Below are positions 11,507 through 22,833 of a stretch of DNA of 64,000 nt, piece after piece. The stretch comes from Hexactinellida sp. DTS-2022 (lineage: Eukaryota > Porifera > Hexactinellida). Location: assembly GCA_028753945.1 (NCBI GenBank), contig JAPNXP010000002.1:2418001-2482000 (forward strand), in the 5' to 3' direction. The position numbers and the translations under genes were made by a program. The notes below the pieces were generated by a model. It ran no database searches. It saw only the letters and a program-made list of their open reading frames with translations, and was not told the origin of the DNA. Position 1 is the first letter of the stretch. Each line of letters begins with the position of its first letter.

Positions 11507-12704
11507 GCCGACTATACTATAGTATAGTGACCCAGTTTTGAAATCACTACCTTTATTATTATTATTATTTTTCTCCGTAGACTGTACCCTGCCCTCACCT
11601 TTATACATTAAGGCCTAAAACTTGGCATGTAGGTACGATGGGACCGTCTAATTTGCACATGGGGTTACGATTCTTGATTGACAAATTTTGACACATCTTT
11701 AACACCTTTCAAAATTTGTCTGGTCCATAACTCAAAAAATGTTTTACTAAAGCACCAATTTTTATTTATCAATCGATTCATCATAAAATTCTGCGTCTGT
11801 TGGGATGCCATAAATGGGGGTTGAAATTTATTTGTTTACTCACACTTCAATTTCAGAAAAACTGTTAAATTTATTTCTATTGTTCCAACTTGTAATACTA
11901 ATTATATTGATTTAACTTGTTAAATCTTACTCTATTGTTTAAACTTGCGATAAATATTTTGATTTAACTTGTGAGATCGAGTAGGCTTCTATTTTCCAAT
12001 CGAAAACTAGGATTTTGCATTCCATAACAACAACAGATTATGTGATTATATTTACTTGTGCGTGAATATTCTTGCACAATGGATACACTGACATAATTTA
12101 TTCGCTCTGTGTTTAACTCATAGAGACTTTTCCGATTAGATTATTGGGGTTATCGAGTGCGCTGAATTCAAATTTGATAGTGAAATACAATTTAGATTAA
12201 TATTATTTCAAATAAACTTAATTTATTTTGCTGTAATATTGGTGTTATATTAATTTATCAATGAATTAATTAAATATTTTACTAATTAGCTAAATTTCAT
12301 TAATCTCAGAAATGATATCAGATAGAAACAATCTTTAAATTAATCAATTGGTCCTTTGGCGCCATACCACCTATACAAGTGGGTCTTGTCACCTTGAGGT
12401 GATGATGACATCTTCAAAAAAATTGTTTTTACAATTTTATGAATTATATATTTCCAATGGGTTGGTTTGTGTTGGGAGAACACCCAACACGCTAAAATGA
12501 AACTTCCAACTCACTGAGGGTCGTTGCCTTTTGAAACACCTTTGTGAAATAATTTAACACCTTGATAGTGATGATGACATGGCGGAAAAAAATCCAAAAT
12601 TGCAGCTGTGGCGACAGAATTATCCTTGGAGGCACTATCAATTACCCTACCGGTAGCCTCCGAAGGGAAATGCGTCGGCACAGCTGCAATTTTTGATTTT
12701 TTTA
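11507..12704 (+). repeat. Dispersed repeat, copy A
   Basis: About 1.2 kb that recurs inverted at 21133-22043. Shared landmarks in order are the palindrome ACTATACTATAGTATAGT (11511-11528), TTCTCCGTAGAC, CTTGGCATGTAGG, CAAAATTTGTCTGGTCCATA, ATAAAATTCTGCGTCTG, GATAGAAACAA and a terminal hairpin. Copy A has about 170 extra bases before the hairpin. No reading frame is conserved, so it looks like a non-coding mobile repeat of unknown class. Confidence 0.75.
12586..12704. repeat. Hairpin, ATCCAAAATTGCAGCTG arms
   Basis: Inverted repeat of about 32-bp arms: AAAAATCCAAAATTGCAGCT at the left returns as AGCTGCAATTTTTGATTTTT at the right. The same hairpin, with diverged loop, closes copy B at 21133-21257. 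It may be a small nested MITE or the folded end of the larger repeat. Confidence 0.75.
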
Positions 12705-12707
12705 ATA

Positions 12708-13416
12708 TACCGTATTTCCCCAAATAAGTGGACCAAAATTATCCTGAATTTTCGTGAAAAATCCAGAATATATTATTTAGGTGGGTTCTAATGGTTTCCA
12801 CCAACAGTATACCTACTGAAGTTGCCAAAATCAATGGAATTACAATACAGTGATATACAGGGAATGAAAGGTTCACGAACGGACAGAATTGACACAATTC
12901 AGTTCATCTCAAATTGACGCACGTTCAGTTCGTTCAGTGTACAGTCAGTGGGTCGAACTATTCCGTTTATGATAGACTGTTCGATCCTCCATACTGTTAT
13001 TGAAATTCAGGTTAAGAAGCTAGAATCTAAGCTAAGAGACATGAGTCCACTAGGGATGTCCGAAATTACCACTTTTGCAGTCACCTATTATATTTAATAA
13101 ATCAATATTTATAATTTATCTTTATTAAGTTTAGTTCGTTCAGTTCAGTTCGTTCAATCCGTTCAATTCGTTCAATTCAGTTCGTTCAGTTCGTTTAATT
13201 GCCGTTCGGAAACCGTTGGCGTTCGTTCAGTTCTTTCACAGTGAATTCCTTAAAAGCCCTGCGTTCAGTTCGTTCAGTTCAAGTTCAATAAGTTCGTTCG
13301 TGAACCTTTCATTCCCTGGTGATATACTAACGTGTTTAAATTTTATCATGCCAATGTCATTTTTATTGACCCGGCGCTTATTCAAGCCCCCGGCGCTTAT
13401 TCGGGAAAATACGGTA
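12708..13416. mobile_element. TACCGTATTT-type MITE interrupted by a hAT MITE
   Basis: Ends TACCGTATTTCCCCAAATAA and TTATTCGGGAAAATACGGTA form an inverted pair. TACCGTATTT…CGAATAAG termini are a common invertebrate MITE signature. Without the nested insertion (12858-13318 plus one duplicated 8-mer) the element is about 240 bp. Non-coding. Confidence 0.75.
12858..13318. mobile_element. hAT MITE with GTTCAGTTC arrays, 8-bp TSD
   Basis: A 461-bp element from CAGGGAATGAAAGGTTCACG to CGTGAACCTTTCATTCCCTG, flanked by exact GTGATATA (12850-12857, 13319-13326). The right 180 bp is a dense array of GTTCAGTTC/GTTCAATTC words, the same word found near the left end, which suggests amplified subterminal transposase sites. 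Confidence 0.9.
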
Positions 13417-13418
13417 GT

Positions 13419-14984
13419 TGGAATTATCGTAATTTATTCCATTATGTCTAAATTCCAACTTCGTAGACTCTTTTTCCTATTAATCTAAGCCGGAGTGGGG
13501 TATTAAGCATAAATATATATATGCACTTTCTTTTCACTTTCAATTCAAATTCAATTAACTTTCACTTTCAGTTTTCACATTCCGAACTAGCCTTCGTTTT
13601 TATTTATTAAAGGGCACTTTTTCGCAGGTTTAGTGATAATTCTTCTATTTGATAATGATGCAAACACTACTGTAATTTATATTTATTTCTTCTTTAGGAG
13701 GAATTTGCATTTTTGTCATGCTAATTCGGTATCCACTTTGAATTAAAGTATATTTCATTTTCGATTTAATTTACCCCTATAAACTAAATTAACACTCCTC
13801 TATATCTTTTTATATTCTGAATTATCTTATAAATGTATTAAATGACTTTACATTTTTAATGATTAATTAATAGTTATAAGCTACAAACTTGAAATTTGGT
13901 TTGCGATTTTGGCATTAAGTGTATATGTCTCTATTTTTTCTTGACAAATTAACATGCTTACTGAGATAATGGAAAATCGCTCCTTTCGTTAATGGAAATC
14001 CCTTTCCTGTTTCGGAATATAAGAGGATTTTATGACGCAAATGACAATTATCGGAAGATAGGAAGTCTCAATCCTGGTTGAAGTTCTTTTGTTTATTAAA
14101 TGAGAGTTTAAGTTTGTTTATTTGAGTTTATTTAATGAGTCATTATTTTTTTAGCACGTACATAATTCTCTTTGTATAAATTTTCCTGACCATGTTTCTT
14201 GTAGTTTTATTTTTATTTCTAGTTTGATGTGATGACAACAATGGTAATCGGACACATTTTCGAAATACATTTCGTCTAATCCAATTCGTCGATAGGAAAT
14301 TTCGTCGACGAACATTTAGCTGAAAAGTATTAACTTTCAATGTCAGGTTTTCCTATATAGAATATTGATTTCATTACTATAATTAATTAATTATTGATTA
14401 AGTAATTTATATGTAATTATAATGGAAGGTCAAGACAGTTGGCATACAAGTAGAAATAGAGCATTTTTCAATCACCTCAGATTGACTCGATGTTGACCTC
14501 GTTTTCAGCATACATGAAAACCGAAAAATCCAATTATTGTGCTGATAAATTTTCTAGATCAAGAGTTATGTGTATTGAGATGATCATTTTATAACGATTC
14601 TAAAAAAAGCAATTTTTGTGGTTTCAGAATTGTAGTATCAAAGTCGAACAAATTATTTTATGTTGATGAAATATTCAGGTTTGCTTTATCACGAATTTTA
14701 CATTGTCATTGGCATGTATTGAAATCAATGTACAAGAATGCATTTTAACTTCTTATATAATCTAAAATTTCATACACGTACATTCCTACAGAATTTATGA
14801 TTCGGACCCATTTACTAATTTCCAATATTGTTCAAGAACTTTTGAGAGCCATCATGATCTATTGGTTTTTACATTAAAAATGAAAAACTATGATTATACC
14901 TTAAAGTTAAAAAAGTATCTAGATGCGCGAAAAGGCCCGACTGGAGTAATCTAACGTCTTTAAATATATGTTAGGATTGTCTGG
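13419..14984. other. No gene seen
   Basis: AT-rich sequence without a recognisable gene or repeat ends. A patch at 14255-14310 with TTTCGTCGACGAA-like words resembles one at 17085-17150, probably fragments of one dispersed repeat. Confidence 0.4.
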
Positions 14985-15130
14985 AGCTGCGTTTAGGAGA
15001 GTATATATATCATTTTTGATTTTGCCATTCAGTTTACAGCTACCGATAACCTATATGTCAATAATACTTCATTATATTATATATTCCCATTTCCACTTCC
15101 ACCCCTGAAAATGCCTACTGTGGTCAATTA
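14985..15130 (+). repeat. Dispersed repeat fragment (GATAACCTATATGTCA)
   Basis: Contains CAGCTACCGATAACCTATAT and CCCCTGAAAATGCC, found again inverted at about 34750-34900 and more diverged at 57200-57330. No termini or coding potential are visible. Class unknown. Confidence 0.65.
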
Positions 15131-15503
15131 TTTGATAAAATAATTAAATATGTAAACTAATAATGGGAAAAATAATTAATGAAACGAAATAATTAAAACT
15201 TGAAATTCCGAGCAAATTGAATAAGTTAGAATCTTTTCAAAATCTGTAACAATTCCTACATCGCTTCCTCCAGGCGATGATTTCTTTAAAATAGGCTATA
15301 ACTTCACTGTACTCCTATTTTGATTATTTCGCTTCTTGCATAGATTCTTCAACTGTAAAACACTCAAGAGCTTGGAAAAACTTGGGTGAGCACAAGTGAT
15401 GCCAGATTGAAAACCATTATGCCACCCTTCTACCGAATTTTTGGTACGACTACTTGCAAATTAACTCGTATATATTGGTTGCATATTCTTATTGGAAATT
15501 GTG

Positions 15504-15803
15504 CAGGGTTGTTTGATTTAAATCAAAAAAGTCGGACTTTTTTGATTTAAATCAGACATTTTTGATTTAAATCAGATTTTTTATGTCTATTGTTATTTTC
15601 GAAAAAAAAACAGAAATACATTGATAATGAGTCAAATTACATTGATAATGAGTCATTAACAATGTAATTAATCTATTAGCCAAATAATATACTCCAGTGT
15701 GATATAGATTGCAAAAAAAACAATTAAAATCAAAATTCTAATTTAAATCAAAAAATCGGACTTTTTTGATTTTTTTAAAAAATAATTATTTTTATTAACC
15801 CTG
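15504..15803. mobile_element. hAT MITE, ATTTAAATC palindrome family, second copy
   Basis: A 300-bp relative of 3940-4352. It starts CAGGGTTGTTTGATTTAAAT, ends ATTAACCCTG, and shares the core ATTGATAATGAGTCA twice plus CCAGTGTGATATAGATTGCA. The left palindromic array is shorter. I find no matching 8-bp target duplication, so its flanks have changed. Confidence 0.8.
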
Positions 15804-16596
15804 ATACTGGTATTGTTAGGGTAATATTCTTCCGAAATAAGTTTCTATGAATTCTATATCAGTTTATGCAAAATCTCCCATTAATACAGTAAAAGAGATT
15901 ATTATTTTGTGTTCGGGAACAAATCTAGACTGGTAACATTTATATTTGGAGAGTGAAATTTAGATTCTCAAAATATTCATTAGTAAGCCCAGCTGATTCT
16001 ATTTTGCAAGGATGGATGAAAAAAATCTGACAGAATTTCTCTTCAAATGCATTATTTGTGGCCTTCTCAAAATCTTCCATAATTAGAAAGCTTTTTAATT
16101 CTGGAATTATTTCTAGAATTTGTGTGAATAGCTTTCTATCGGTGGCTTAAATTTAGTTATCTTTAGAACATATATGCATGCAAATATATACGTGCACCTT
16201 TTCGGCAATACAGTAAGGTTTGAAAAAATGCCCAGGAACTAAATTAAGGGTGCCATCTGCATACCAACTTTGAAGATTCTTGCGGTAATGAAACCATTTA
16301 GGGGCACTTAAAATTCACATATCGTTTGAATTTCCAATTCCAGAATCATAGTTTAAGAATATTTCACCCTTTAGAGTGATCCTGTATTATCATATCTGCG
16401 GATGACGTTTGGTTATTAGTATTGTCTTAATTTAATCACTTATGTGTGCGTATAGTTCTTTTACTTAATCAATTCTATGTAGCGCTACTTTACTAGTTTT
16501 ATCGACTTGGCGATGGCTTTTGATAAATAATCAAGGTTTCTCACCCGAATTTGAGGCACAATTTAATTGACAGATAAGCTTGCGACACTCGGCATT

Positions 16597-16795
16597 GACG
16601 GGGTTGGTAAAAACAATGATTTTTAAAATAAAATCGAAAAAATCAATTGATTTAATTTTGATTTTATCTATTTAAGAAGGGCTAGAACTATTTATATCGT
16701 ACTTATTTCGATGTAATATTTTAAAGTTTATTCACCACGCAATTAGCAATTGAATAGCTTTTATACTATTTCAGGTACGTTGAAATCAATGCTTT
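16597..16795 (-). mobile_element. Reversed, partial copy of the 1664 hAT MITE
   Basis: The reverse complement of this stretch follows the core of 1664-1906 (TATTCAATTGC, ATATTACATCGAAATAAGTACGA against ATATTACGTCGAAATAACTACGA). Its left end GGTTGGTAAAAACAATGATT matches the inverse right end of that element. No target duplication is visible. Confidence 0.65.
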
Positions 16796-17504
16796 TAAAA
16801 CCTTGTGGTGGACCTTATTTTTCGCTTTTGTGGTCTTGAAAATGATTCGACCATTCGTAAATTTTCAAATTCAACATTAACATTTATATAGATTTTCGTT
16901 TTGTGCTACCATAAAAATTTAACACGCTTTTGAACACGTAATCCAAAACAAATTAATGTGTCATTGTGTATTAAGCAGTGAAATCCGTCAATCAAGTGTC
17001 CTCCAATTAATTGTGAAAATATACCACACCTTTGAACAAATTAAAACTATTAAAGGTGCTATTATATAACGGACAAAAAATGTTTTTTCGGCGAAAAGTC
17101 CTTCGACGAAATATCCTACCGACGAAATGTCATCGACGAAGTATCCACCTTCAATGCCCTGATATTTTCTGAATCCAATTCCCTTTTAGTCTATTTTGCC
17201 GCTTTATTCTTTGGTAAACTATTTTAGCTTAGATAATTAATGTTCTTATAACTCCACTGACAAAAGTACAAAATGGCTTACCCGTGCTAAGAATTCTCAA
17301 TGCTATGGACATTATCTTTGATCACTTGAGTGTTTATAATCATAGAACTGGACATTACTATCCTTACTTTTATTGTAATTCATTTCAGTATCTTATTTCA
17401 ACCATTTAGTAACCCACTGCAGGGTTATTATATATCAAGCTTGTCCATTTAATTTCTTTGTAAATTAGGCCATATTCTCATTGTTGTTAATACTTTTGTG
17501 TTAG

Positions 17505-17701
17505 GTTACCTTTGTGAGGAAATCTCTCCACAGATTATTAGCAGTCAAGCTAACAATATTCTGACCGCTATTATCCAGGGTATGCGTCGTGAGGAATTTA
17601 GCAATCGGGTACGTCTGGCAGCCTGCAAGGCACTTTTAAATAGTTTGGATTTTACCAAGGCCAATTTTGATACAGAGCAAGAGCGTCATGTAATAATGCA
17701 G
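17505..17701 (+). CDS. Importin subunit beta-1, internal exon (HEAT repeats, about residues 140-205)
   Basis: Importin beta-1 carries importin-alpha/cargo complexes through nuclear pores and is released by RanGTP. This 197-nt exon encodes [10 protein letters not shown]…[13 protein letters not shown]…[29 protein letters not shown]. Its conserved blocks ([29 protein letters not shown]) are nearly identical to vertebrate and insect importin beta. It starts after the acceptor TTTTGTGTTAG (17504) in phase 1 and ends CAG|GTGGGT in phase 0. The residues end exactly where the exon at 42075 resumes (…MQ|VVCEATQ), so the two are neighbours in the mRNA across a 24,373-bp intron. No upstream exon was recognised in the first 17.5 kb. 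The exon is intact. Confidence 0.95.
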
Positions 17702-17852
17702 GTGGGTTTTTTTATCTTATTTTCTTCATTTCAATACATTATTTGCGCGATTTGTATTCTCCTTTGAATATCACCTCCCCCGATAATTTAACTATTTATA
17801 CATTTGTATTCTGTTTGCATCTCACCAATATAAAAAATCCTCTTGCCAAAAT

Positions 17853-17853
<1 letters not shown>

Positions 17854-17887
<34 letters not shown>

Positions 17888-17888
17888 A
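17854..17888 (+). repeat. TTG trinucleotide microsatellite
   Basis: Eleven to twelve uninterrupted TTG units, about 150 bp inside the importin intron. Confidence 0.95.
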
Positions 17889-18322
17889 GTGTCGGCAGCA
17901 TGTGTCTCGCCAATCCTCCGTGACCGAAATCCCCTTATTAGGAAGTACGTAGCAGAACAGGTGTCTTTGATTCCTACAGGGTCACTGTAACTCTAATCCT
18001 GGTGATAACTTTTAATTAATGAATATCATATAATCATGATTTAATTTAGTAAATAACATCCCCTTACAGGGTTTCATTTAAAAGAGGGCGGGAGGGGCAT
18101 TTGCCCCCTCCCTTTGATCCTAAGTTTGCTTTTTATGTTTTGGGAATGTGAGTGGCGGATAATGCGGCCCTCATCACATTCCCAAAACTCTACATCCCCC
18201 CCTTTCATAAATGTTTGGATGAAACACTCCCTTTTTTATTAACATTCATGTAACTCTTCTTAGTATGAGTCCAAGGATTGAGAGGACAGCATTGGGCCTG
18301 CATTTTAAGATCATTTAAATCT

Positions 18323-18461
18323 TACCGTATTTACTCGAACAGTAGATTAGGCGATTGTTAAATTCCCCCCCCCCCCCCCCCCTCAGTGGGGATGGGGGAT
18401 TATAAATTTTAGCCCCGGAGCGGTTATTCGAGAGGATTCTACTGTTCGAGCAAATACTATA
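18323..18461. mobile_element. TACCGTATTTACTCGAACAG MITE with C-run
   Basis: A 139-bp inverted-repeat element. TACCGTATTTACTCGAACAG returns as CTGTTCGAGCAAATACTATA. The interior includes a run of about 18 C (18366-18382), a likely expansion or assembly-sensitive site. The ends relate it to the element at 12708-13416. Confidence 0.7.
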
Positions 18462-19193
18462 GTTGTTTGCTCCTCGTTTTCCCTCGCTCTATCTTAGAAG
18501 ATGAGAGTACATTCTTTTTTGCGATATGTCCATCCACCCAATCGTGGAGCAATGAAAGTTTATTCTGTACATTTAACTGGCATTTATACTATTGCTTTGA
18601 ATGGAGTTAAGCACATCCTATATTTATGGTGGCCTTATAAGCACGGTACTCGGGTAATTACACCCTCTCTACACCCTCTCACCGCTTTATGGAATGATTG
18701 TATAGTCACAAAATAAAAAAATAATTTCGTCTTCTTAAGAGACCCATAAAAGAAATACTCGAACAACAATTTGTTTCAAAACCAAATAACCGGTTATATG
18801 CAGTGATTAGTTATAATGATTACATCAAGAATTGGCAAGTTTTATGTTATTCTAACATTTATTAATTTCAAGATTTTGCTAATAGAAATATATTTAACTA
18901 TTTATAGCTGGGAATTAAGTAAAACAATTTTCTTTAATCAAGAATCAAATCAGATGTGTTTAAATATGATAAAATTTTATAACGTATTTTTCAACTCAAA
19001 TTCTTCTATCAATGAATCAATGTTATTGTAGATTGCTTTACATTACTTGGAAGTTGCCACTCAGATTTTTCACAGCATAGTGAACAAACACTTATGCCTA
19101 AATACAAATATATTCGTATTTTTATTCAGATACTATGTACAAGCTAATTAATATACTCGATCTCTTTTAGGATAATTGAATCTAAAATATCTA

Positions 19194-19352
19194 TACAGTG
19201 GAAGCCACTTGATCGGGAGACGGTTATTCGTGACGAAGCCTTGGGACCAATTCGCATCAAATAGTATAATGTATATCGGTAGATTGGGAGAATCGGATAA
19301 ACGGAACTAAATGCCTACTCACGAGTTGTCCCGATAAGCGGCTTCCATTGTA
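19194..19352. mobile_element. Pogo/Tigger-type MITE (GATCGGGA family)
   Basis: A 159-bp element from TACAGTGGAAGCCACTTGAT to AAGCGGCTTCCATTGTA, TA-bounded, with CGGGAGA/TCCCGATAAG words inside. Non-coding. Confidence 0.8.
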
Positions 19353-21132
19353 CTATTGACACCATACTATATACATTTGTTTGTATGTTGCGAGTTGATT
19401 GAAGTAACTTGACGGTTTCCAAATCTTATTTTTAGTATATAGGTTAACTTTCGGCACTCGATAGCAAGTTTATGTTTCAGTTTTTAAGGGTTTTTTAAGT
19501 TTTTGACGTTATACGTCATTCTCACATTTTAAGAAGCTTCAAGTCACTTAATCACACATAATTCCACCCTATATGTGATCAAATCTGAAAATTTAATAGA
19601 ACATGTTCTTTAAGGATGCGGACACGCTGGTGATACCAGATTGTCAAAATGCTTACTTATTACCACATTATGGCGTAATCATTAAAATTTCACATTGTTA
19701 AATTTACTGCTATAGGACTATTTCACATATAGTTATCTTTAGAAGTGTTGTTGTGATCTGCGAAGCGACCTAGCAAGCAAAGCGCGCTAATTGATTATAA
19801 ATTGTAAAATATTAAATGACTCCGGATACCGCTTCTCGAATGTTCATTTGATCTGGTTAGCCTTTTAATTAACTGGTCATAATTATCGCATGCCAAAATA
19901 ACTGAAAGATTCAACCGATTCTGGTAATATTTTGTGATTTGCTAAATATTTATCCCTTGAATAACGTAAAAGTTAAAATAAATAAATCAACAATTTGTCA
20001 TTGTTTACAGTCAGGTAACATTGTTGATCCATATTTTTAATGTTTAAAAAATATCTTGTTCCCCTGATATTAATTTAATCCCTTATAGTAGTTAGTGAAG
20101 ATTTGAACTAACACTACATAGTTAATTAATTCATAAAATAAATATACGTACAAGACACAATAATCTAAGTGGATCATTAAAACAACAATGTAGAGTCTCT
20201 CTGTAAAGTATTGAGATTAGGAGTGAAACTTGTATTTGAAGTATAATTCGTCAAAGGAACTCTTCACTTAACAAATATTTCATAGGTCATTGGTTCTCAA
20301 ATTGGTTCCACGTATGGAAGTCGAGGGTCCACAAGATTTCTAAATTTGTATTAGGGGCAATGAGAGGGGTCCACATAATGTTTGGAATTTGCTAAAGGGG
20401 ATCCACGGTTGAAAAAGGTTGGGGTTCGCTGTGATCTAGAATAAAATATGCATTTCTTAAAACTCAGTAAATTAATTTGATTTACAAGATTTGATGCAGG
20501 CTTGTATCCATAAAGGTATAGTGGGTGAGGCTATTATATTTGTAGGGAGGGCTGAGTCTCAAAATATTCCAAATGTTAATTCAAAGTTTGGATATATCAT
20601 CACAAAAGTTAAGAAAATCTCAAGGGGCACAAATTTCGCATTCGGGGCAGGCGCAATATCTAATGGAATCAAACAAACTCGATCTTAATTAATTCAGAAA
20701 TATATAACACGGTTAATACAGTCCCTTCAAAGACTTTTCAACACAATCATATTGGTTAATACGATTCCCTGTCTAAGCGTTCGCTTTGGGGATCCCAGTG
20801 TTTTTGTCCCCTGTCCCAGAGCCCTTTCCTTTACGGAATGCGGGAATCGGTCATCTGATTTGGTCATCTGACCTTACACTTTGGAGCCGAACAACTACGT
20901 GTGGCATATTTAACTCAGTAGCTAGCATAACCACACGAAAATTAGTACAATTATGACAAACAAGATTGCAATAATTCGTAAAACAGAATTCAGATGAAAA
21001 TTCTAATTCGTTTACATTAAACTAATCGTATCGTGACCAAATGCAAACATAATGGTTGTACAGTAAATAAAATTTAACAGAAAAATAATATGTGGTTGCT
21101 TAATAAGTTCCCATTCCACTGAATTCAGGTTC
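19353..21132. other. No gene seen; weak hAT-Charlie-like ends
   Basis: No coding region recognised. At 20287-20430 CATTGGTTCTCAAATTGG pairs loosely with GGTTGGGGTTCGCTGTG, resembling a decayed Charlie-type hAT MITE, but no target duplication supports it. Confidence 0.4.
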
Positions 21133-22043
21133 AAAAATCCAAAATTGCAGCTGTGCCGACGCATGTTCCTTTGGTGGCACTATATTTTGGTGGTGTTTTA
21201 TTGATAGTGCCTCCAAAGGAACATGCTGTCGGCACAGGCTGCAATTTTGGATTTTTTTCGCCAAGTCATCAACTCCCAAGGTGTGAAGAACCATTTGTAA
21301 ATTGATTGTTGTCAAAGGAACGGTAGATAAATTTTAAGTTTGTTTCTATCATAAACCATCTTGAGTTTAATGCCATTCATTCATTATGTATTGATAATAA
21401 ATTATATTATTAGGTATTTATTTTAGCAATGTTATCCACGGTGATTTGAGTTTAGTCAACAAATTCCTTATATTATTATATTTTATTTAATCCATTGTAT
21501 AGTAATACTACAATTAAATAGAAGCCAGCTGGAATTTATAAGTTGAATCAATTTAATTATCGCAAGTTGAAACAGTAGTGAAAGATTTAACAAGTAAAAT
21601 CAATATAATTATTACAAGTTGGAAACAATGGAATTAGATTTCACAGTTTTATTGAAATTGAAGTGTTGAGTAAACAAAGGAATTTCAACTCCCATTTATG
21701 GCAGAAATTAAACCCTTTATTGAAAAATTTCTTCTCCCATCAGACGCAGAATTTTATGGTGAATCCAAATATGAAATAAAATTTTGGGGTTTATAAAAAC
21801 ATATGTTGAGTTATGGACCAGACAAATTTTGAAAGGTGTTAAAGATGTGTCCAAAATTTGTTAATCAAAAATCGTAACCCCAGGTGCAAATTAGACGTCG
21901 ACTCCGAACCTACATGCCAAGTTTCAGCCCATCAACTATAAAGCTCTGGCCAGGGCACCGTCTACGGAGAAAAAATAATAAAATAAATAATGATAATAAA
22001 GGCAGTGATTCCAATACTGGGCTACTATACTATAGTATAGTCG
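21133..22043 (-). repeat. Dispersed repeat, copy B (inverse of 11507-12704)
   Basis: The inverse of copy A with the same landmarks in reverse order: hairpin 21133-21257, GATAGAAACAA, CAGACGCAGAATTTTAT, GACCAGACAAATTTTG, CTACATGCCAAG, GTCTACGGAGAA, palindrome 22024-22041. The two copies lie in opposite orientation on either side of the importin exon at 17505. Confidence 0.75.
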
Positions 22044-22833
22044 GCACAGTAAAAATGTTATTCGATTGTGAGGCCTGACATCAGTATGGTATGATATAAC
22101 GATGCTGAACAATATACAATATAGAGGAGATCTTTCGGCGCCTAAAATTTGCAATTCAAATGCATATGAGAATGACTCGTTTAACCAATCCATGATCCCA
22201 AAAGTACATGAGTGTCATTGCCTTAGTATATTAGAATGCTATGACTCATGTCACTTCATCATCTTTATTTTAATAATTTTTTCTCATTATCACATCTACA
22301 TTATTATCACATCTATAATTTGGACTTCGGGCACTGTCCCAATCAGCTTCCCAAGGTTGAAATTTAACATTTTATTATTGATCATGGAACTGATTAATGA
22401 TCATGGAATCTTTCCAAAATATCCTCTAATCAGCACTACATGCAACTTTAATGTCTTTCTCTCCACCATTCATCACTACTTTAGTTAATTTGATTAGAAA
22501 TAATTATAGGAAAAATTATACTAATTTAATTAAGTATTCACCTTGTAAAATAGTCCGATTCTGGAATCAAATATTTTAACCCTTTATTGAAATTCCTATT
22601 ATTTCGATCTTACCACATTTAGCTCCTTTAACAGTTCTCACAAATTCGGAATGAGACACTATTATGTGGTATTTGAGTCTTGAGACACTATTAAGTGGTC
22701 ATCATTATGTTGTCTTGCAGATTTCTTTGTAATCCTTGTTGGCTAATCAACTATTGTACCAGTCCAAGTTCATTTGTAATCACAGGCCATTTTGTACAGA
22801 TATAGTTATCGGATAATATATTCCACGAACTAC
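22044..22833. other. No gene seen
   Basis: AT-rich. A local duplication of a GAGACACTATTA-GTGGT phrase occurs at 22652-22700. An open frame at 22102-22488 has low-complexity composition and no recognisable domain. Confidence 0.4.

Noticed and set aside
18366..18382. C-run as a regulatory or structural motif
   Set aside because: It lies within a MITE and is more simply a homopolymer expansion.
20287..20430. Possible Charlie-type hAT MITE
   Set aside because: Ends CATTGGTTCTCAAA and GGTTCGCTGTG are only loosely complementary and no target duplication is present.
22102..22488. 128-residue open frame on the + strand
   Set aside because: Ile/His/Phe-rich translation of AT-rich DNA, with no recognisable motif or splice context.
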